Under the pieces are notes generated by a model, which was given only the letters and a program-made list of their open reading frames with translations, had not been told where the DNA came from and ran no database searches. The position numbers and the translations under genes are program-made. From contig NW_012236498.1 in NCBI RefSeq assembly GCF_000787575.1, positions 254,325-318,324 on the forward strand: a DNA stretch of 64,000 bases, in the 5' to 3' direction. Shown piece by piece: positions 56,901-64,000 of the stretch (positions are counted from its first letter, which is position 1; every line of letters starts with the position of its first letter). The stretch is from Acytostelium subglobosum LB1. Its lineage: Eukaryota > Evosea > Eumycetozoa > Acytosteliales > Acytosteliaceae.

Positions 56901-59900
56901 TCCATGACAATGTCCAGCTTGGTACGACTGACTGGTGTGAGTGTGTCAACTGAGAGACTTGTCGAGAGTGGGTCTATGGAGTCAAAGTACTCATTGCCAG
57001 CTTGGTTGCTTGACGACGTCGCCACGGGCACTGGTACAACTGGTTTGTTGAGAATGGGGTCAAGCATTCCTCCAAGTAAATAGGTTTGGAGCTGATAGAC
57101 GTAGCCAACTTGGGCATTGACAATGATCGATTTGATGTTGGCCTGGACCGAACTGTCATAGCCAGGATAGTTGGTCAACGTGGTGGGATGTGTGTTGAAG
57201 CTAAATGTGAGCATTGAACCTTCTTGGTCTTGAGGTGTGATCACATGCTTGTAGAGAGATGCAGGGTTGTCTGTCAGGTCTTCAAGCTTGATGCTTCCCA
57301 GCGTGCCACGAAGGGTCATCCTTGTGTCCTTGTAGAGGACAGTCTCCACCATGATGTCATTGATCGAGAAGATTCCTATGCGTCTGTTGGTCTCTTGGTT
57401 CAGCACCAGACCCAAACTCTTGATCTTGGCCACTACACTGATGGTAATGTTCTCAGTGGGTGGTTTCTTCTTGAGAACCTTCTTGATGATTGTCACCTTT
57501 CTAGTGGTTGGCGCAGTAGAGGGCGAAGGAGCAGAGTCTCCAGTGAACTGCTCAGAGGATGATTCTAGGGCAGGTGATGCTGAAGATGGTGATGGAGTAG
57601 AGCTTGCAGGGCCGCCAACTCTAAGTGTTTTGACTAGTCTCTTTCTCTTCTCGATCACTTGGATTGTTGACTTCTGGAGACCAATGACTGGCTTCTTGTC
57701 AAAGGACTGCACAATCATAAGCAACTGATGTACTGTGGGAGGGTTGCACACCAAGTAGAAGTTCTGGAAGTTAACATCAAGGGTCATGTCAACCTTTTTG
57801 AACTCTGGTGAATCCTAGTATTGTTTGAATGAATACAAGAGAATTAAATTAGTTGGTTGTTTGGTATTATTATTAAAAACTATGATACATACACTTTGGT
57901 ATTGTTTAAAGTTGATCAGAACAAGTGATGCATCACTTGAACCTCCTTCAATGTCTTTGGTTGGGTTGGATGTGGCCAACTTCTTCAAATTGCTGCGAGT
58001 GAACAAGTCATCAATGTCAAGTCTAGAGAGCTCCACCTTGCCAACTGAATCAAAGGTTCGTTGAGCAAATGATACGGTCAAACCATCAATGACCAATTTG
58101 ATCAAGTCAGTCTGCTCCCTCGATATTGTGATTCCAATCGAACGGATCTTGAAGCTCATGCTGACCTTCTTGTGGTTCATAAGAAGATCAATTGATGATT
58201 GTTGCTTGTCATCCTGTTCATTCTCATTGTAGTGACTGGAGATAGTGATTGAGTGTATGTTAGTTAGTGATCTTTGATCAAAAGTATCTAAACTAAATAT
58301 ACCTATACATATCCAATACCTTGCTCTTGATAGCTGATTGAGCATGATCCAGTGTAGCAACTGCTTTGCTACTAGTGTCAATGTCTGCGGTCAACTTCTC
58401 AGCCATCTCAATCAGCTGCTTGCACTTCTTATCGGACAGTGCAATGTTGAAGGATGGTAGCTCACCCTTGATCTTCACCTTGGTCAGTGTGAGACTGTCC
58501 TGTTGGATGCATGAGAAGATGGACAAGTGGACGTCGAACTGGTTGATAATGTGTGTACGTTGCTCGCTTTGCACTCGCTTGTCGTTCCAAGAGTGAATGT
58601 CGTTAGTCAGCAGCATCTGGACCGACTCGAGAGAGAGATTGAATCTATCGTAGAAATCGTCCTCGGATGTGCTAGACACTAGTTTGCCCTTGATCTTTTG
58701 GTTGGCCGCGTCCGATTCGAACTTGAAGCTACCAAGATCAAGCACCAGTGCGTTGGAGTTCTTGATGGTGACATTCTCTGGGATGATAATGACTGGTGCC
58801 TGGATCTTGACATGTAGAGCGACAGTCTTGTGTGTGTCCAATGCCTCTTGCAGTTGCATCTTTGTCTTCTCTGTGAAGTTGTCGATGTAGTCACCAGCCA
58901 TGTTTGTGATGTTGGTCAAATCGATTGCGTCCTGATTGGTGAAGAACTCCACTATCTTCATGATCAGTGGCTTTGGTGCAATCACTTGTAGAGGCTCCAT
59001 GTTCAGGTCGAGAAGTAGATCGATGGCCTTGTTGGGTGGACACGTGTCAACAATGGCAGAACAGAAGGTCTGCTGAGTGCCACCAGTAAGAGCAGGGGAG
59101 ATGATCTTCTTATACTCGGTTCCCTTGGTAAACTGGTCGTAGACTTCAAACTGTTTGATTCCAGACAGCACCCTGATACCCTCCTTGCGCTGCTCTAGCT
59201 TGACGGTCAGTGCCGAGAAGACCGTATCAATGAATGGCGTATCGTTCTCAACCAACTGCATAGAGATGGACTTGATGGTGAGGTTGGCAACGATCTTGAC
59301 CCAGTCGGGTGGCTCCTCCACTGACTCTATCACCTCGGAGTACTCGATCGTACGATAGAGCTCATCTCTCTCGTTGTGTGACAGTGTGACGATGGGTGCC
59401 TCCTTCTCATCCTCCTCCTTCTTCTTGTTGAAGAGGTTCTGGAAGAAGGTACGATCGGCCTTCTTGGATTGAAGGAAGTCCTTACGGATCTTGTTCTTCT
59501 CGGTCTCCTTCTTGATCTCGGCATAGGCCAAGGAGCGGTAGAAGATGACGTCCTCAAAACTGAGTCGCTCCTCCATCTCAGCAAGGCTTGCCGTCTCTGG
59601 TTTTGTCAGAGGAGTCAACCAGTGGATGTTGGGTAGAGATCTCTTGAAGAGCTCAACATACTTGATACGGTCCTTTCGACGCTCAAAGATGTAGGCCCAT
59701 GAGCGCTGGTAACGTCTCTGGTGGATGTTCTCCAGTGTGACCTGACCTGCATACTTCCACCATGCCCTTGGGTTCTCCCTGACTCCAACTTGGGGTCTGT
59801 ACTTTAGGAACTTGATGTCGCGAAGGAACTCATTGGTGAATTGTAGAATGTTCATGATGGAGTGGTACTGTGCAGAGGAGAGTGCACAGATGATATCTGA

Positions 59901-60905
59901 GAATATACACTCTGTGATGATCTTTGGAATGGCCTTGTCGATTGCATCACTTTTGTTTATAGACACCTGGTGATGGAAACAAATAAGAGTTGATTAATAC
60001 ATATATATATATGGTACTACCATTCTGAACATACCTTTAGCTGAGAGGATATTGGTTTGAGCATGAACTTCTTGGTCATTGACTCATGTGTCCTTGTGGT
60101 TGGGATAGCATTGTAAAATGCATCGTGGAACTCGTGGTCAGAGAGACCAAGCATGGAGGTTGCGTCTGCATCAATGTACATTCCAAGAGAGTTCATCTCG
60201 GCCAACTTTCTAATCATGTTTGTCTTGGTACTGTCAATGATTGATGGGATCCAACGCTCATCACAAGACTGTGCTGATATGTTGTCCAAAGTGACACCAA
60301 CTGCGTAGAGCTATATTGGAGGAAAAAGTATTAGTATTTGCCATTGTTGTCGAGTGTGTAGTTGGTGTATGTATACATACACGACCAAGCTCATTCCTGT
60401 TCTCGAAACGTATATGTATCTTGTTTATCTTGATCTGCAAGTTGTCGATGATCTTTGTCACTAGTCGATCAGTGAATGAGCTATCAGTGGCCTTGCCGCC
60501 AGTTTGTTCATTCTCAGCCTCTTTGATAGACTTCATCCACTCGTAGTTCTCTATTCTCTTCCTCTTGAGCTCCTTCTCCTTCTTCTTCTCGGCCTCTTCG
60601 TCGTACTTGTAGTTCTGTGTCTGAGGCACGGCCAGTGCATAGATAGAGTCGATGTTGACAATCACTGGTTTAGACTTGAGGTCCTTCCAGGGTACCTTGA
60701 GCTCCAGTCGACCAAGGTAACCTTTCTTGACGGTGATGGGCATGTTGATTGGCAGATTGTTGAGAGCATCTTCCTTCAACTCTAGATTGGTCAGCACAAC
60801 ATTGCCACCCAGCACACCAATCTTGAGCTGGTCCTTGTTGAGATTCTTTACGTACTCGCCTAGTACCTTTGACAAAACGTCAGATACTATGCCCTCGAAT
60901 ACCAT
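50903..60905 (-). CDS. vps13: VPS13-family lipid-transfer protein
   Basis: Five exons (60381-60905, 60035-60310, 58303-59966, 57893-58235, 50903-57814), 3239 residues, close to yeast and human VPS13. These rod-shaped proteins bridge membranes at contact sites and carry lipids along a hydrophobic groove. The N-terminus MVFEGIVSDVLSKVLGEYVK...LELKVPWKDLKSKPVIVNI is the chorein domain. The middle has the repeated beta-groove blocks. The VAB-like region lies near WLVNNSMLPLVVKG and YVIQNKLDFPIMVSQ. The C-terminus has the ATG2-like helical part (PVEGAKKDGFLGFAKGLAQG, VIGVAVKPTAAVIDATTKAT) and a PH-like end (KRLIYQKIKRSIVASNFMFQI). A start at 60905 fits the family exactly. Exon 5 alone encodes about 2300 residues. 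No frame break was found. Confidence 0.96.
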
Positions 60906-61150
60906 TGTTATATTTATCTCTCTATCAATTAAATATATATATTTACAAATAACAATAATTTGACCTTCACTCAAAACAGTGGTAGAGAAGTATGTTGAAA
61001 AAACAACTAAAATATCTAGTGTGGTTATACAAACGCTCAGTATTGTTCACTACTTAGTCCCAGGTCCAACCAAACCAAATTGAAACAGGATTGGGATTTA
61101 GAGAATAATAGAACTACTTTTGCATAAGAAGATATAAAGATAAACAGAAA
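60906..61150. promoter_or_regulatory. Shared promoter of VPS13 and Pcs60-like gene
   Basis: The 245 bp between two divergent starts. AT-rich close to both ATGs, with a more mixed centre. No specific element recognised. Confidence 0.4.
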
Positions 61151-62934
61151 ATGTCTACAGCTGTTGATAATACATATACAAATGATACACTCTTCAAGTT
61201 GATCTCAAGTGCAGCACTTGAACAGAAGAGCACCAATGCGATGATCTTGCCATCGAACACTACCTCAACAGACTTTAGCCAAGTTACCTATGGTCAGTTT
61301 CTTCAGGATGCTGTCAGTGTAGCACATCTCCTCCAAAGCAATGGATTCAAACAGGGTGATGTTGTTTCAATTGTCTTGCCAAATGGTTATCCAATCCTTG
61401 CTTGCTTCGCTGTATGTTATTTTCAAAGACTTTGTACAAGGAGTTCAATCACTAATCATTAAATTTACCTACCCACATGACAATGCAACCGGTCTATCTT
61501 TAGGGTACAACATTTTCTAGATGCATTGCAGCACCTTTGAACTCATCTTACAAAGAGGATGAGTTCAACTTTTACCTTCAGGACATGAATGCCAAACTTG
61601 TCATTATTCAGGATGGTCTAACTGAAGCCAAAGCAGCTGCCACCCAGTTGGGTCTCAATGTGTGGACATTGAAGGACAACTTCGACTATGCCTCCAACCA
61701 GTACCACTTTGAGTTGTTTGACCAGAAAGATAACAAGCTTGACTTGTCGTCCAAGGGAACAGAGCTCGCTGACCCACCTCAGCCAGAAGATGTAGCTATA
61801 TTCCTTCACACGAGTGGTACTACCAGCAAGCCCAAGGGAGTCCCATTGACACACAAGAACATATCCACCTCGTTGGTGAACATTGCCAAGACATTCCATC
61901 TGTCAAAGACCGATCGCTCAATGGTTGTCATGCCACTGTTCCATGTGCACGGACTGATTGGCGTCAGCTTGTCAACTCTAATCAGTGGTGGATCCCTAAT
62001 CACTCCACCAAAGTTCAGTGCACAATGCTTTTGGGCACACGTCAAGCAGCACAAGGCAACCTGGTACTCTGCCGTTCCAACCATCCACGCCATCCTCATC
62101 TCACTGGAGAAGTCAATGGAGGATAGTCCGAACAAGGCATTCCTCAGGTTCATTAGAAGTTGCAGTTCATCCCTCTCGCCAACCTTGTTTGAATCTTTGG
62201 AGAAATGTTATGGTGTATGTATGCCAATGCAGTGGCTATGATAATTCGCTACCTTTGACAATATATATTAACTAATCTCATCAAAGTGTCCAGTAGTAGA
62301 GTCGTATGGAATGACAGAGTCATCACATCAAATGACCTCAAACAGACTCCCAGAGGATGGAAAGAGAAAGGTCAGCTCAGTTGGCAAGGGTGCCTTTGTT
62401 GAAGTTGGAATCGCCAATGAAGAGGGTAACCTCTTGGCTGTTGGTCAGGTTGGTGAGGTGTGCACCCGTGGCAACAACGTCATGAAGGGATACAACAACA
62501 ACCCAACGGCAAACATTGAGAATTTCACCAAGCAAGGTTGGTTCTTGACCGGCGACATTGGCTATTTGGACGATGAGGGATACCTGTTCCTCAAGGGGAG
62601 AAAGAAGGAGATCATCAACAGAGGTGGAGAAAAGATCAGTCCTCTCGAGATTGACAACTCACTCTTGGAGTGCGAGCACATTGCAGAGGCTGTCTGCTTT
62701 GGTGTACCAGACGCCAAGTATGGTGAGGAGATTTGGGCTGCAGTGGTACCCAAGACATCCAAGCCAGACCTAACTGAACAAGAGGTGATGGAGTTCCTTC
62801 AGAAGAAGATTGTCTCTTTCAAGATACCCAAGAAGATCTTTGTCACCGACAGCTTCCCCAAGACTACGACGGGAAAGATTCAAAGACGATTCATCTCGGA
62901 ACACTTCCTCAAGATTTACTCCCTTAGGAAGTAA
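61151..62934 (+). CDS. Acyl-CoA/oxalyl-CoA synthetase, Pcs60/AAE3-like
   Basis: Three exons (61151-61411, 61504-62214, 62287-62934), 539 residues. It is an AMP-forming acid-CoA ligase. Motifs: the P-loop-like LHTSGTTSKPKGVPLTHKN, PLFHVHGLIG, ESYGMTESSHQM, the hinge GWFLTGDIGYLDDEGYLFLKGRKKE (two joined motifs) and the catalytic Lys in PKTTTGKIQRR. Pattern and length are those of yeast Pcs60 and plant AAE3, which activate oxalate. Those proteins carry a peroxisomal C-terminal signal; here the C-terminus is SLRK, which is not a standard PTS1, so a cytosolic site is possible. The second intron ends in AAAG, not TAG/CAG, as required to keep CPVVESYGMTE in frame. Confidence 0.9.
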
Positions 62935-63144
62935 AATACAATTGATAGATAGATAGATAATACATCAACTACATACATACATACATACATATATATATCG
63001 AGTGAATACAGGGATAGTAAGTCTATTTATTTATTTGTTTGTTGTTTGTTGTTGGATGTAGTTGGTAATATATACTTGGGTGATGATTTGATTGTTAGAT
63101 AGCAACGACTAACGGTACCTAGGTCTGCCTGTTGATGATGATGA

Positions 63145-64000
63145 TCAATCTGTGAACTCAAATGGTTGTGGTGCCTTTGGCTCCTCCAGAGCAGCCTTGT
63201 TGCCTTTAGAGTTGGTCACTGGTGATTTGACGGCAGGCTTCTCCTTTAACAACCAATTGCTCAGGCTCAGAAGGTGTGTTGTCCTTGAGAACAACAATAC
63301 CGAGAGTGTGGCTCTTCTTGATTGGTGTGTATCTAGAGTCATCAAACACCACGTACTGCAATTGCTTTGGTGTGATTCTGGCTGGGTTGTTCTTGCGCTC
63401 AAACGTTGGCTCTTCCTCCTTCTCTTCCTTCTCCTTCTGCTCCTTCTCTTTCTGCTCCTTCTCCTTGTCTTCCTTCTCCTTCTTCTCCTTTTCAATCTCA
63501 GAGTCGATGTTCATTGCGGAGCGACTGTGCTGCAACTTTCCCTTTCTAGAGATGGAGAGGACTGCTGTCTCTACCTTTGATGGTGCGTTGGCTGTGGATG
63601 GCTTGGTGTCTGGTGGGTAGGCAAACAAGGATGGCTTGCAGTTGGATTTGACACTGAACACTGGCATTTCAAGGTTCTTGTTGACTCCAATTACAGAGGT
63701 GGGTGTCAAGGCCAAACCGATAAAGTGGGTCATTGGATACCAGTACCAGAACTGCAGGAATCCAGCAAGTCCAACAATCGCCTGCATGTTCTTGTGGCCG
63801 CTTGGGGAGAAGAGTGAAATGGTCGTGTTTCTGCCACCGGCATCAATGATGGCATGGGCAAGGAAGGCACCAAACTTGGACATGATCTCCTCACGTCTGT
63901 CTGTGATAAAGCGAACAAACTGCTTCCTGTAGACCTCAGTGTCGGCATATTGCTCCTTTGTCGATTGGATTAGCACCATGGCGATGGCAATTGAGGCACT
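63145..64000 (-). CDS. psmD1: 26S proteasome regulatory subunit RPN2/PSMD1, C-terminal part, frame break
   Basis: The frame is open to the right window edge; the start lies outside. RPN2 is a large scaffold of the proteasome base. Family marks: KFGAFLAHAIIDAGGRNTTISL, VGLAGFLQFWYWYPMTHFIGLA, VIGVNKNLEMP, KSNCKPSLFAYP, a Lys/Glu-rich loop, NPARITPKQLQYV, HTLGIVVLKDNTP. The expected C-terminal end (KAPQPFEFTD, stop at 63145) is in a different frame from the rest. The switch falls at about 63240-63252 where the minus strand reads ttgttaaaggagaag. One A too many in the aaa run would explain it, with EQLVVKEKPAVK resulting. Without a correction the frame ends at about 63206 with VKGEACRQITSDQL. 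A base-call error is the simplest explanation; a real short alternate tail is possible. Confidence 0.93.

Overview
The window comes from a dictyostelid social amoeba. The evidence is the gene content (FNIP repeats, a GlkA-type kinase, sestrin, VPS13, Asn/Gln and Ser/Thr homopolymers), many short AT-rich introns with GTATGT/GTAAGT donors and TAG/CAG acceptors, AT-rich intergenic DNA, and host-type single-copy genes throughout. Coding DNA is much richer in G+C than in Dictyostelium discoideum, so a member of another dictyostelid group is more likely; the species cannot be fixed from this sequence alone. No virus copy, intact transposon, CRISPR array, rRNA or convincing tRNA was found.

Layout, left to right. 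1-1.1 kb: the 3' part of an FNIP-repeat gene with a reading-frame break. 1.6-2.4 kb: a divergent Sar1-like GTPase. 2.5-3.3 kb: arylamine N-acetyltransferase (-). 3.8-4.9 kb: a Qbc (SNAP-25-like) SNARE (-). 5.4-6.6 kb: RNA polymerase I subunit RPA12 with a very long charged N-terminal extension (-). 6.9-8.9 kb: sestrin (-). 9.9-11.8 kb: TTC39/Iml2-type protein (-). 11.8-14.2 kb: a long AT-rich, gene-poor stretch. 14.2-15.7 kb: GSK3-related kinase GlkA. 16.5-18.8 kb: calponin-homology plus ankyrin protein. 19.2-19.5 kb: a tiny histidine-rich protein. 20-21.7 kb: pyruvate kinase. 22-22.7 kb: tRNA 2'-phosphotransferase. 22.7-23.9 kb: a dictyostelid LRR/F-box-like protein (-). 24.3-25.1 kb: beta-carbonic anhydrase. 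25.3-26.9 kb: secreted serine carboxypeptidase. 27.4-32.1 kb: a DUF4062-NACHT-WD40 STAND NTPase (-). 32.6-36.8 kb: an unrecognised 1219-residue protein with nine exons. 36.8-39.1 kb: a Ser/Pro-rich protein (-). 39.4-41.4 kb: dolichol kinase. 41.6-42.0 kb: a small B12D/MLRQ-type membrane protein (-). 42.7-44.0 kb: aspartate aminotransferase. 44.1-46.1 kb: WDR44-like protein (-). 46.5-46.9 kb: mitochondrial DUF1289 protein (-). 46.9-47.7 kb: BCAS2/SPF27 splicing factor (-). 48.0-48.7 kb: clathrin light chain. 48.8-50.0 kb: CTU1 tRNA thiolase (-). 50.9-60.9 kb: VPS13 (-). 61.2-62.9 kb: Pcs60/AAE3-type CoA ligase. 63.1 kb to the right edge: the C-terminal part of proteasome subunit RPN2 (-), with a frame break near its end.

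The genes do not form an operon-like system. They serve general cell biology: membrane traffic and lipid transfer (Sar1-like, SNARE, WDR44, clathrin light chain, VPS13, dolichol kinase), tRNA maturation (Tpt1, CTU1), Pol I transcription, splicing, metabolism and TOR/stress signalling (sestrin). Several lie head to head with short shared promoters (BCAS2/clathrin light chain, VPS13/Pcs60, Ser/Pro-rich protein/dolichol kinase). The most interesting items are the RPA12 extension, the STAND NTPase, the histidine-rich mini-gene whose first exon is only the ATG, the CH-ankyrin fusion, the altered catalytic loop of GlkA, and a G+C-rich intergenic island with a perfect Pol III B-box. Gene models were spliced by eye from frame continuity, splice signals and family motifs; every multi-exon CDS length given is a multiple of three.
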